A stretch of DNA of 64,000 bases, taken from NCBI RefSeq assembly GCF_037975245.1, contig NC_092578.1, forward strand, positions 20,166,821-20,230,820, given 5' to 3'. The notes under the pieces were generated by a model, which had not been told where the DNA came from, made no database searches, and saw nothing but the letters and a program-made list of their open reading frames with translations. Origin of the DNA: Apostichopus japonicus (lineage: Eukaryota > Echinodermata > Holothuroidea > Aspidochirotida > Stichopodidae). Below are positions 50,901 to 61,712 of the stretch, one piece after another; position 1 is the stretch's first letter, and every line of letters starts with the position of its first letter. The position numbers and the translations under genes are program-made.

Positions 50901-53900
50901 CACTTTACATTCAGCTTACATAATAAGTGAAATGTGAGTGAAATGTGTCAAAGAAACTTAAGGTGTTATGTTCAGATATTTTTCTATTTAGGTAATGCAT
51001 GTGGTTCTTTCACAATTCCACCCTGGACAACTGCACCCTGGACAATTGCCCCCTGCAATTTCCCCCCGGACAATTGCCCTCCCCCCCCGGACTTTTACCC
51101 CCTGGACTCACACACATAAGTCTCTGCATCCTCTATTGAAAACAGCAAGTTCCACATAATTTATGTGGTGTGTTGCTATCTTGTCTTATGATTTTTTTAA
51201 AAGGGACAGTTCAAAATCGGAAACAGTTTCTGACATGGAGGTTAATGGGTCAGCGCTGTGGTCGGCAAACCCTTTTTACCCCCAAAAAATCCACAGCACC
51301 CAGCCACAAAAAATAGGCTTGGCGCCAACCCTGGGACACACCTGCAGAATCTGGGCTTGGAACATTAAAAGTAATAGTTCCGCTAAATTAGAATCACTAG
51401 ACATACTAGTCTAGTAGTCTGGGGGGAAATTGTCCTTGCACCTGGGGGTAATATTATGCCGGCAAATGTCTGGGTGGGAGTTGTCTGGGGTAATTGTCCT
51501 GGGGGTAATAGTGCAAGGGGCAGTTGTCCTGGGGGAAATTGAACGGGGGGCAATTTGCAGGGGGGAAATTGTCCAGGGGGGGTGGGGCAATTGTCCGGGG
51601 AGAATTGTCCAGGGGGGAATTGTCCTGATACAATGTATGTAGTGCTGGCAAGAAATCAAGAATACTGCTTCTGTCATCACTTTTTTCACAAACAAACCAT
51701 GTAGCTTCATTAAAGACATATCTCTATTGTTATGTTGTTTATGTTGATTATCAATTTCCAGCCAGATCCAAAGTTGCCAAAAGTGCCTTATGTGATTGGT
51801 TTGACTGGTGGTATTGCAAGTGGTAAGACATCAGTCTGCAGGAGACTGGAAAAATTAGGAGCAGGAGTCATTGACTGTGATAAACTTGGCCATCTGGCAT
51901 ACTTACCAGGAACAGATGCCTTTCAAGATGTTGTCAAAGAATTTGGAACAGGTAAAGCAACAGTTAATCAAATGCACAGAATCATGCTGTTTACATGTGA
52001 AAATACAAGATTGAGTCGGACAAGTAGAATGGTTGACAATCATGCACTCTGCTATACAGGCTGATTATTCCTACCTCCACATCGGGAAAGTGACCTCCGA
52101 TGGTAAGAATCAGACCATTAGCCTGAATAACATGGAACTCAGTTTGAGGTGCTTTTTAGGAGCTCATATATGCATGGTAGCATAGCCTTATGAAGTGTTA
52201 AGTTTTTATGCAGTTTGGTGTAGTTCAGAATTCATTTAAGTAACTAGGGGTCAAAACTTGAAACCATTTAAACATAATATCTCCAGATAAGAAACTTTAT
52301 GGGCTCTCATAATTTGCATGTGGCTTACCTTTAGTGGGTAAACAAGCCTTATTGTATTTTATGTCAAAGTCAAAGGTCATTTGGGGTCATAAATGGTCAC
52401 ACTCTGTAAAGCCGAATACACTGACCTAATAACCATGATATACCAAGATAGGTTACATCACATAGCTCATATTTGGCATATCTTATAGTGAGTACATGAG
52501 CCCTATTATTTGTGTGGAGGTCAATGGTTATTTGGGGTCTACAGAGTTCAAAATGGTCAAAAATATCCAAGGTATCTTGAGAACTTTACCCAAAAAGATA
52601 TTATATATGCATGGTAGATACCCAAATGTACAGGTGAAAGCTCATATAATTTCTAAAGGTCAGTTATCAACGAAGATGTGAAAGTAGGAGAACCTCCTGC
52701 TCCTTGCTGTTTTAGGTGGAGGATAAAGGCTTAGGTACATGCAGTATGAACTTCAGCCAGGGTTAGCTTGCAAACTTCTCTTGTGCTGCATATGTAATGT
52801 ATTTAAAGGCAAGTAATTGCTGGAAGGGGTTTCCTTCTGGTTCATAGGTTGAAAGCAGGTCTGAGATGTTGTCCTAATATAGTATTACTTTTATTTTGTT
52901 GTAATTTCACTTATAACCAACCAAAGCCATTTTCAAATAATACATAACATCTATTTAGCCTTTTGAAAGAAATCTTTCTACTTTTGATTGTAGCATTGTT
53001 TCACTATCCAATCTTTTCATTTGTTCTTATCAACTTCCACACTTTCTAACATGTTTTAAACATTTGTAATGCTGGAATGGATGCTGGGTCAGTGTCCTCT
53101 TTACACACTTTGTTTGAAGATATTTGAAATCCTTTCCTGTTTTGTCGATAGATATTGTTGGAGATGACGGTCATATAAACCGAAAGGCATTGGGTGCAAA
53201 GGTCTTTGCAGATAAGGGTCGTCTGACAGTATTAAATCAAATTGTATGGCCTGCAATAGCCTGCAAGGCTCGAGAACTCATATCACAATATGCAAATGAA
53301 GGTAAACTTAAGAAATTTACATGCTGATTAAGTAGCATTACAGTTTACAAGTCGCCTTTCCAGGGTGACTTCAAATTGCATTCTTACCTGCAAACTACTT
53401 TACCCATTAGGTCATGCATTTAACCAGAAATTATAACAAAGGCTTCTTTTCTTATCCCATCATTTATGAAAGTTTATCTTGTTTATGAACATCAACTTTT
53501 CACATCTGGCTAACAAACAGATTGAGTCATAAGAAAATTTTGTCCTCAGACTGATCAGTTTTAGTGTTCAAACAGAGAATACCATGTTCTGCTCCACCTT
53601 TTCACCACTATTTTGTCCTCATTTCCCTGAAACAGGAAGATCTGTTTGTATATTGGATGCAGCAGTGTTGCTAGAAGCTCACTGGGATGATTTCACTCAC
53701 GAAATATGGTCCTGCATCATCCCAAAGAAGGAAGTGAGTGTCAGAGGTGCTAATCGTTTTTCTTAACAGAAAAGTAATTCTGAAGCTATCACCCTTTGTA
53801 ATGGTTATTTTGGAAGTGATGTACATTTTAAGCTACAAAGTGAAATAATTATATGCTGAAAAGAACAGAAGCATTTAAAAATAGACCCTCTTCCCCATGT

Positions 53901-56900
53901 CATCAACCTGACTCTCTAAGTAATATAAGGCACTGACAAAGGACTTAGGATTGCCCTCATGTAATGATCATAAAAATATTGCAACCTCTCTCCTAAAATG
54001 TGCTTCATAAAAATGGAGGAAACATGTCCTTTAAAATTGTCTTTTACCATTGGCATGCTTATTAACACTTTGATATGCACTCTCTGGTCTTGTTAGCACA
54101 TCAGATACCCTGGTTTATTTATTGACATTTTAGTCAGGAAGTCACATTTTAGAGCAGGTATCAGTGATATTGCAGCAAGATAGGGTAGGTACTATGAGGT
54201 GGTAAACTTGTTGTATGTCCCAGCATCATTACTAAGCTCTTTGATTCCTTGCCAACAGCAATGGTTGATGATGTGTTTTGAAGCCTTGGCTTATAAACAA
54301 GATAACTCAGAGGAACATAGTGGATGAACTTCGTATTTGGTATATAGATGCACTTTATTGCGCACAAGAACCCTTAAATTGATATCTGTCATTAGCTGTC
54401 ATTTGAGGGCTAGGTCAAACTCTAACAGCTCTGTGAATAACAAACTAATAAAATGTAAATTGCTTTAAACCTAGTATGTGGATTGAACTTGAGTGCAAAA
54501 ATACTATGTTTTTTGTGTGGAAGTCAAAGGTCATTTGAGGTCAACAGAGGAAAAACTCTGAAAACCATGTGAAGGCAATGCTTGGGTGAGCTTCATGCTT
54601 GGTATGTGGATAGATACACTTGATTAAGTTACAGTACTTGATATGTGGGTACACATTATAGAGTACAACAATAACATAGTTTTTGTGGTCAAAGGTTAGT
54701 TGAGATATACAGAGGTCAAAGTCTGAAAACCTTGTAATCAGAGTAACTCCAAATGTACAACTTGGATGAATGTACTTCATGCTGGTTTTTTAAACCACTT
54801 TATTAAGTTCAAGTACCTAGTGTGGAGTTTGCATTGAATGTAGTCATGTTAAATTTGGCAAGGAATCACTAAGTCTGTTGGTTTTATACTTTAACAGAAT
54901 TTCTTGCAATGGAATACAGAATAACCTCTTGCTTTGGGTATACAATGTGTACTTCATTGAAATGATTTGTTGTCCTTTGTCTCTATGAATGGTAGGCAAT
55001 GCAAAGAATTATGGACCGAGATAAGTTGAGTGAGGATACAGCATTGCAGAGAATTGAATCACAAATGAGCAATGAAGACAGGGTGCAGAGATCACATGTA
55101 GTTCTGTGTACCTACTGGCAACCAGAATACACTCAACAACAGGTAACATTACATTGATCACTTACATTGATCACTTAGATATCCAATAAATCTCTTATCT
55201 TTACATGAAAGAGAGCCTATGGCATCAGCCCTAAAATCAAAGTATATTATACATCATGCTTTTCAGTGTTGCCATTTTGACATTTTCTGATGGTCTACCA
55301 ATATGAGAGAAATAATAGCTGAATTTTTTTTTAATTCCCCAAAGAACATTGATTTCATGCATTTCATTTTGTTCAGTTGGAGTCAGGGCCTAAGCCTCTG
55401 TGAAAAACATTGGAATTTTTGACCACATTTTCACTCCCTAATGTGCATTGAAGAGAACCCAATTGCAATGATTTGCTTACCCACACAATTCCTACCCATA
55501 TACTGCATTGTGGATTGTCATAGCTTACCCACACAATTCCTACCCATATACTGCATTGTGGATTGTCATAGCTTACCCACACAATTCCTACCCATGTACT
55601 GCATTGTGGATTGTCATAGCTTACCCACACAATTCCTACCCATATACTGCGTTGTGGATTGTCATAGCTTACCCACACAATTCCTACCCATATACTGCAT
55701 TGTGGATTGTCATAGCTTACCCACACAATTCCTACCCATGTACTGCATTGTGGATTGTCATAGCTTACCCACACAATTCCTACCCATATACTGCATTGTG
55801 GATTGTCATAGCTTACCCACACAATTCCTACCCATGTACTGCATTGTGGATTGTCATAGCTTACCCACACAATTCCTACCCATGTACTGCATTGTGGATT
55901 GTCATAGCTTACCCACACAATTCCTACCCATATACTGCATTGTGGATTGTCATAGCTTACCCACACAATTCCTACCCATATACTGCATTGTGGATTGTCA
56001 TAGCTTACCCACACAATTCCTACCCATGTACTGCATTGTGGATTGTCATAGCTTACCCACACAATTCCTACCCATATACTGCGTTGTGGATTGTCATAGC
56101 TCACCCACACAATTCCTACCCATATACTGCATTGTGGATTGTCATAGCTTACCCACACAATTCCTACCCATATACTGCATTGTGGATTGTCATAGCTTAC
56201 CCACACAATTCCTACCCATATACTGCGTTGTGGATTGTCATAGCTTACCCACACAATTCCTACCCATGTACTGCATTGTGGATTGTCATAGCTTACCCAC
56301 ACAATTCCTACCCATATACTGCGTTGTGGATTGTCATAGCTTACCCACACAATTCCTACCCATATACTGCATTGTGGATTGTCATAGCTTACCCACACAA
56401 TTCCTACCCATATACTGCATTGTGGATTGTCATAGAGTTACATTAACTTTGTATTCAGCTTTGTTTCAACCCAATCTGGCTGGTTGTGTCACAGAAAAAC
56501 TGGCAAACCCGATTCATTTCAGCTTGTATAAATTATAATATGACTGGGGCCCACCCCCTCTTCTATCTTACAGTTCCAAAGGGCACAAACTGTTGAATGT
56601 GAAACATTCTTTCATGGATTTTGTTGAAAATGACAAGATGATTTCCAACCAGTGGGTCGTTTTTGATCCCTTGGTGGTGTATTTGTGTATGTTTGTGACA
56701 CTTGCTTGTAAACACAGCAACTCAAAATGTTAATGGTGGATTAACTTCAAATTCAATGGTCATTTGGGGTCTAAAAGTACATCTTTGTTGAAATTTATAC
56801 ATGGTATGCAGATTCAGCATGTTGAGTTCAACAACCCTATTGAAATTGGTGGACATCGTAGTTCATCTGAGGACAACTTTGAAGTGATAGCTTGAAAATC

Positions 56901-59900
56901 TTGAAAACACATAAAGTACATCTTTCTTGACCTTCATCTTAGTATGTAGATCCAGCTAAGTGAATGCAAGAATCCTACTGAAAGGTCACATGAGGTCACT
57001 AGGCATCAAAGTCTGAAAATCTTGTAAACCTAACCGAACCCTTGATTACTCCTAAATTAAAGCTACATTTAATCCGTGAATTCTCCAATGCTATGATTTT
57101 AAATTAATCTGTGAATTCTCCAATGCTATGATTTTAAATTAATCTGTGAATTCTCCAATGCTATGATTATCTTTGGTAAACAATTTGTCAGTTTAGTTTT
57201 GTGAAGGGCTCTATACTGTAGGTCTTCAATGAAACGTACCTTACATCCAGGTAATGAAATCTGCTTCAGAGTTCATACTCTTGCTTTAAATGTGCACTCA
57301 AACCTCCTATGGTTATCACCTCCTGAGCTTCAAGGAGCCAACAGATTATATCAAATGGGCACAAAGTGGCTCAAGGGGTCTAAAGGTTATCTTAAATGGT
57401 GGAAAAATTGACCATTTTCTCAAAACTATTTCACAATGTATAAACAATGTCATGTAACTCTCAATAATTATTAAAGGGAATTGCTAGCTCAAATGGTAAC
57501 TTGTGTCTTTATTTCACATAGGAAGACTGGTCTTTCTGGATATTGAAACATTTTGGTTTAAATTTCTTTACTGTACAATCCTTATGAGTGAATGACATGG
57601 TTGATGCCCATAAGGGATTGCTACAAATCGTTTCTGGTTCTCACTCATTTCTTGGACAAAGTTAGCTCACTTGCTCTACATTAGTCAGATAGTTATTTTG
57701 AGCAAACTGTCTGGCAAGGAATTGCAAAGCTAAGTGTCTTTCTGGGTTTGTTTATCCATTATAATCAGTGTGAGCCTGCTATTGTGTTTTACAGTGGTCA
57801 AGAATGAGTTATAAAGGAATCGCAAAGCTAAGTGTCTTTCTGGGTTTGTTTATCCATTATAATCAGTGTGAGCCTGCTATTGTTTTTTACAGTGGTCAAG
57901 AATGAGATATAAAGGAATCGCAAAGCTAAGTGTATTTCTGGGTTTGTTTATCCATTATAATCAGTGTGAGCCTGCTATTGTGTTTTACAGTGGTCAAGAA
58001 TGAGTTATAAAGGAATCGCAAAGCTAAGTGTATTTCTGGGTTTGTTTATCCATTATAATCAGTGTGAGCCTGCTATTGTTTTTTACAGTGGTCAAGAATG
58101 GGTTATAAAGGAATTGCAAAGCTAAGTGTCTTTCTGGGTTTGTTTATCCATTATCATCAGTGTGAGCCTGCTATTGTTTTTTACAGTGGTCAAGAATGGG
58201 TTATAAAGGAATCGCAAAGCTAAGTGTCTTTCTGGGTTTGTTTATCCATTATAATCAGTGTGAGCCTGCTATTGTTTTTTACAGTGGTCAAGAATGGGTT
58301 ATTATGGAATTGCAAAGCTAAGTGTCTTTCTGGGTTTGTTTATCCATTATAATCAGTGTGAGCCTGCTATTGTTTTTTACAGTGGTCAAGAATGGTTTAT
58401 AAAGGAATTGCAAAGCTAAGTGTCTTTCTGGGTTTGTTTATCCATTATAATCAGTGTGAGCCTGCTGTTGTTTTTTACAGTGGTCAAGAATGGGTTATAA
58501 AGGAATTGCAAAGCTAAGTGTCTTTCTGGGTTTGTTTATCCATTATAATCAGTGTTAGCTTGCTATTGTTTTTTACAGTGGTCAAGAATGGGTTATAAAG
58601 GAATTGCAAAGCTAAGTGTCTTTCTGGGTTTGTTTATCCATTATAATCAGTGTGAGCCTGCTATTGTGTTTTACAGTGGTCAAGAATGGGTTATAAAGGA
58701 ATTGCAAAGCTAAGTGTCTTTCTGGGTTTGTTTATCCATTATAATCAGTGTGAGCCTGCTATTGTTTTTGACAGTGGTCAAGAATGGGTTATAAAGGAAT
58801 CGCAAAGCTAAGTGTCTTTCTGGGTTTGTTTATCCATTATAATCAGTGTGAGCCTGCTATTGTTTTTTACAGTGGTCAAGAATGGGTTATTATGGAATTG
58901 CAAAGCTAAGTGTCTTTCTGGGTTTGTTTATCCATTATAATCAGTGTGAGCCTGCTATTGTTTTTTACAGTGGTCAAGAATGGGTTATAAAGGAATCGCA
59001 AAGCTAAGTGTCTTTCTGGGTTTGTTTATCCATTATAATCAGTGTGAGCCTGCTATTGTTTTTTACAGTGGTCAAGAATGGGTTATAAAGGAATTGCAAA
59101 GCTAAGTGTCTTTCTGGGTTTGTTTATCCATTATAATCAGTGTTAGCTTGCTATTGTTTTTTACAGTGGTCAAGAATGGGTTATAAAGGAATTGCAAAGC
59201 TAAGTGTCTTTCTGGGTTTGTTTATCCATTATAATCAGTGTGAGCCTGCTATTGTGTTTTACAGTGGTCAAGAATGGGTTATAAAGGAATTGCAAAGCTA
59301 AGTGTCTTTCTGGGTTTGTTTATCCATTATAATCAGTGTGAGCTTGCTATTGTTTTTTACAGTGGTCAAGAATGGGTTATAAAGGAATTGCAAAGCTAAG
59401 TGTCTTTCTGGGTTTGTTTATCCATTATAATCAGTGTGAGCCTGCTATTGTGTTTTACAGTGGTCAAGAATGAGTTATAAAGGAATCGCAAAGCTAAGTG
59501 TATTTCTGGGTTTGTTTATCCATTATAATCAGTGTGAGCCTGCTATTGTTTTTTACAGTGGTCAAGAATGGGTTATAAAGGAATTGCAAAGCTAAGTGTC
59601 TTTCTGGGTTTGTTTATCCATTATAATCAGTGTGAGCCTGCTATTGTTTTTTACAGTGGTCAAGAATGGGTTATAAAGGAATTGTAAAGCTAAGTGTCTT
59701 TCTGGGTTTGTTTATCCATTATAATCAGTGTGAGCCTGCTATTGTTTTTACAGTGGTCAAGAATGGGTTATAAAGGAATTGCAAAGCTAAGTGTCTTTCT
59801 GGGTTTGTTTATCCATTATAATCAGTGTGAGCCTGCTATTGTCTTTTACAGTGGTCAAGAATGGGTTATAAAGGAATTGTAAAGCTAAGTGTCTTTCTGG

Positions 59901-60180
59901 GTTTGTTTATCCATTATAATCAGTGTGAGCCTGCTATTGTTTTTACAGTGGTCAAGAATGGGTTATAAACAGTGATTTCAGGATTGGTGATCTGTACCTG
60001 GATGAGGGACACATCAGGAAAACTTCCTGTTTCTTGTTGCTACAAAGACATGATGAAAATTTGAATTATCATTCTCCCTGGAAGCCTGTTTTCTCATTTT
60101 TTTTTTCATTTTTCCTTCAGGTGGAGAAGGCTTGGAAAGAACTTCAAAGTAGGACCAATTCCAACACATCTCAACTTTAG
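47296..60180 (+). CDS. COASY: Bifunctional coenzyme A synthase (phosphopantetheine adenylyltransferase / dephospho-CoA kinase)
   Basis: Eight exons join in phase to 542 codons plus TAG (human COASY, 564 residues by memory). The protein catalyses the last two steps of CoA synthesis: 4'-phosphopantetheine plus ATP to dephospho-CoA, then 3'-phosphorylation to CoA. Residues 1-170 form the variable N-terminal region, with a start (GLLLLTSP) similar to the human GLLVLTTP, which helps anchor the enzyme at mitochondria. The PPAT domain opens with [11 protein letters not shown] (residues 174-184), the nucleotidyltransferase (T/H)xGH motif. The DPCK domain has the P-loop [12 protein letters not shown] (341-352), then [10 protein letters not shown] and [12 protein letters not shown]. 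The ATG is fixed by an in-frame TAA just upstream (47287-47289) and an ACCATGG context. All junctions are GT-AG. A good acceptor at 47200-47201 implies an upstream untranslated exon. No disabling change was seen. Confidence 0.96.
48250..48300. other. Possible solitary pogo-like terminus
   Basis: CAGTACCCCGGTTGGCCGAA resembles pogo/Tigger ends and begins with the same CAGTACC as the two larger TIR elements here. No matching inverted end was found nearby. It is in COASY intron 1. Confidence 0.3.
48806..49026 (+). CDS. COASY: COASY coding exon 2
   Basis: This encodes residues 211-284 of the PPAT domain: [40 protein letters not shown] and [18 protein letters not shown]. The human protein has LPELLQPYTERVEHLSEFL and VSEETYRGGMAINRFRLE. 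It follows a T-rich tract ending TTGCAG; the donor is GTGCAT; it ends phase 0. Confidence 0.95.
49120..49735. repeat. 55 bp minisatellite with a two-unit pattern
   Basis: About eleven copies of a 55 bp unit (CTAGAACACCTAACAACTTG, GCTGTATTGATCCATGCAGC). In the second half of the array, units with TGTGCTTCACT and TTTGCTGCAC alternate, giving a 110 bp higher-order period. In COASY intron 2. Confidence 0.94.
49803..50480 (+). repeat. DR1-family dispersed repeat, near-complete copy
   Basis: Head starting GTTTCGATGATAAACATAAC, a (GT)n tract at 49853-49869, then four subunits of about 145 bp (CACGATATCTCAAGAAG, TTTTTGGTGGAGGTCAAAGG, TCATTTGGGGTC, GGGGTCAAATTGTG). It contains the perfect DR1 13-mer at 50128-50140 and a one-mismatch version at 50273-50285. 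Its structure matches the 19.9 kb copy end to end. Confidence 0.88.
50641..50772 (+). CDS. COASY: COASY coding exon 3
   Basis: This encodes residues 285-328 ([36 protein letters not shown]), the linker between the two catalytic domains. It is equivalent to human [22 protein letters not shown]. The acceptor is CAAAG, the donor GTAATT; it is phase 0 at both ends. Confidence 0.94.
51007..51640. repeat. Inverted pair of C-rich/G-rich minisatellites
   Basis: The left arm (51018-51110) repeats CCCTGGACAATTGCC-like units. The right arm (51420-51640) repeats the reverse complement, GGGGGAAATTGTCC-like. The two arms could pair across a 310 bp loop. This is the layout of a transposon with subterminal repeats, or of an inverted duplication of a minisatellite. 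Lies in COASY intron 3, ending 120 bp before exon 4. Confidence 0.8.
51762..51951 (+). CDS. COASY: COASY coding exon 4 (DPCK P-loop)
   Basis: This encodes residues 329-391, with [20 protein letters not shown] (Walker A) and [20 protein letters not shown], the dephospho-CoA kinase signature. The acceptor is TTCCAG, the donor GTAAAG; it leaves phase 1. Confidence 0.96.
52235..52625 (+). repeat. DR1-family dispersed repeat, diverged copy
   Basis: Plus orientation, three diverged subunits (AACTAGGGGTCAAAACTTGA, AAGTCAAAGGTCATTTGGGG). The DR1 at 52367-52379 has one mismatch. COASY intron 4. Confidence 0.7.
53152..53301 (+). CDS. COASY: COASY coding exon 5
   Basis: This encodes residues 392-441: [20 protein letters not shown] and [17 protein letters not shown]. 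It matches human INRKVLGSRVFGNKKQLK and IMWPIIAKLAREEM. The acceptor is CGATAG, the donor GTAAAC; it leaves phase 1. Confidence 0.95.
53636..53733 (+). CDS. COASY: COASY coding exon 6
   Basis: This encodes residues 442-474: [20 protein letters not shown] then [11 protein letters not shown], equivalent to [27 protein letters not shown]. The acceptor is AAACAG, the donor GTGAGT; it ends phase 0. Confidence 0.95.
54275..54800 (+). repeat. DR1-family dispersed repeat, diverged copy
   Basis: Plus orientation, about four diverged subunits (GTGTGGAAGTCAAAGGTCAT, TTGAGGTCAACAGAGG). The DR1 at 54521-54533 has one mismatch. COASY intron 6. Confidence 0.68.
54996..55142 (+). CDS. COASY: COASY coding exon 7
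   Basis: This encodes residues 475-523: [25 protein letters not shown] and [18 protein letters not shown]. It matches the human [22 protein letters not shown] and SHVVLSTLWEPHITQRQ. The acceptor is TGGTAG, the donor GTAACA; it is phase 0. Confidence 0.95.
55474..56436. repeat. 48 bp minisatellite, 20 copies
   Basis: Almost perfect 48 bp units (CTTACCCACACAATTCCTAC, CCATATACTGCATTGTGGAT) that differ mainly at ATA/ATG and GCATT/GCGTT. Because 48 is a multiple of three and the unit lacks stops in several frames, open frames of 312-365 codons run through it on both strands. They encode 16-residue repeats ([16 protein letters not shown] and others). It lies wholly inside the last COASY intron and has no gene-like start, so I do not call it coding. 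Confidence 0.96.
56680..57035 (+). repeat. DR1-family dispersed repeat, degenerate copy
   Basis: Plus orientation with a degenerate GT-rich head (GTGTATTTGTGTATGTTTGT) and subunits marked by CAATGGTCATTTGGGGTC and CTGAAAATCTTGTAAACC. COASY intron 7. Confidence 0.62.
57063..57168. repeat. 35 bp triplet repeat
   Basis: Three copies of TAATCTGTGAATTCTCCAAT plus GCTATGATTTTAAAT, the first with one change. Confidence 0.9.
57717..59966. repeat. 98 bp minisatellite, about 23 copies
   Basis: Very uniform 98 bp units (AATTGCAAAGCTAAGTGTCT, TTCTGGGTTTGTTTATCCAT, GTCAAGAATGGGTTATAAAG). Nearly every unit contains GCTATTGTTTTTTACAG, an excellent 3' splice-site match on the COASY sense strand. Neighbouring subtypes (ATTATGGAATTG, GTGTTAGCTTGC, GTGTTTTACAG) recur in the same order, which indicates block duplication. 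The array ends 154 bp before the last COASY exon. Confidence 0.97.
60121..60180 (+). CDS. COASY: COASY last coding exon with stop
   Basis: This encodes [19 protein letters not shown] followed by TAG, equivalent to the human C-terminal helix VEKAWALLQKR. The acceptor is a long T-rich tract ending CCTTCAG. It sits almost 5 kb from exon 7, across two large minisatellites. Confidence 0.92.
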   Translation: MEKAWKELQSRTNSNTSQL

Positions 60181-60270
60181 TGCTGGTGACCATATCACAA
60201 AGCCCCTTAGATTCTGTAACACTGCATATGATTAACTTAACACTGCATGTGATCAACTTGACTAATGACC

Positions 60271-60302
60271 ATTAAATTTCAGTAAGGTAAAGAATCATTA
60301 AA
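60271..60302 (+). promoter_or_regulatory. Possible COASY polyadenylation signals
   Basis: Two ATTAAA hexamers (60271 and 60297) lie 90-120 bases after the COASY stop. No AATAAA was noticed nearer. The placement is suitable, but such hexamers are common in AT-rich DNA. Confidence 0.3.
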
Positions 60303-61310
60303 ACTGAGACTATTATTTACCATTTTCATTTGACTAATACTAGTCAGATAATATGTTCTGAAAGAAATGAGTTGAGAGGAATGAGAGGTCTTAGTTTGGT
60401 CAGATGCATAATAATTGAGAAGTAATATCACAAGAAAACACTGACAATATGGAACAGCTGTCTTTTCTCGCCCAGATGTAATATGTAGCAAACAGAAGGG
60501 TCATAGTCTCATAGAACATATATATATATGAGGTGATCATGTGCTTTTGACCCAATTATTGTACTTTGACCTACTGTACTTCTGATTAATGTAACACAGT
60601 GTAGTATATACTGTACAACCTGACTTGACAATTATTAATCTATGGCAAGATGGTACAGTATCTGTCTATTACATATGGATAAGAGCAATTAAGAAATATA
60701 CCAGGTAAGAAATCATTGATGCATATATATACATCCAGACTCTTGAAATCATCAAATTAGACAGTTAAGCTTTTCAAAAGGTAAAATATTCTTGAGATAG
60801 CAGTGTCTTAGTTTGATGAGGATGTTATTTGAGATACTTTGAGGCCATTCTGAGACCACTGAAGGAAGACTTTAGGCAGAATATAAGACTTGATATCTTA
60901 AAGTTTAAGACAATAGAAACATTGAAGTGCTTGTTACGTTTCCTATAACCATTCCTGTTTTCAAGATATTTACAGTAGCTCTCTGGAATGCTCCTTTTAC
61001 AGCTGAATCAACAATGACGCGGCTCCAGAGTGCAGACATAAATGTTAACATTAATCATGTCAATTTGATATCATGTAAACAGCAGAGCACCCTGGGATTA
61101 CATCCAACACCAGTTGTCTTTGAAATATTCCTAGTGCATTGTGAACATGATATCTGAGGTAATATAATGTGATTCAATTGAGTTTTGTGTTACATCTATT
61201 AATCTGAAGAAAAAGGTCTGTGTTATGGATTTTAATTCTTGACCCTCAGATGTTTAATTAAAGGGTCATTTCTCAGTGTTATAGAATTGCAATCTGGATG
61301 AATAGCAGTG
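60303..61310. other. 3' flank of COASY, AT-rich, no gene recognised
   Basis: Contains a short (TA)n run near 60520-60529 and no conserved frame. Part may be 3' untranslated region. Confidence 0.4.
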
Positions 61311-61712
61311 ATTTGTAAGGTTCTACAACCTCTATCAAAATGAATTCTTTAACATATAGTGTTATGATAATTACATGATTTGTAAGGTTCTACAACCCCT
61401 ATCAAAGTGAATTCTTTAATATATAGTGTTATGATAATTACATGATTTGTAAGGTTCTACAACCCCTATCAAAGTGAATTCTTTAACATATAGTGTTATG
61501 ATAATTACATGATTTGTAAGGTTCTACAACCCCTATCAAAGTGAATTCTTTAACATATAGTGTTATGATAATTACATGATTTGTAAGGTTCTACAACCCC
61601 TATCAAAGTGAATTCTTTAACATATAGTGTTATGATAATTACATGATTTGTAAGGTTCTACAACCCCTATCAAAGTGAATTCTTTAACATATAGTGTTAT
61701 GATAGTTACATA
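61311..61712. repeat. 67 bp minisatellite, six copies
   Basis: Six nearly identical units (ATTTGTAAGGTTCTACAACC, GTGAATTCTTTAACATATAG, TGTTATGATAATTACATG). The first copy differs most. Confidence 0.95.

Noticed and set aside
55373-56538. Open frames of 312-365 codons with perfect 16-residue repeats on both strands
   Set aside because: They arise from a stop-free 48 bp tandem repeat inside the last COASY intron; there is no gene-like start, no splice context and the same openness in several frames.
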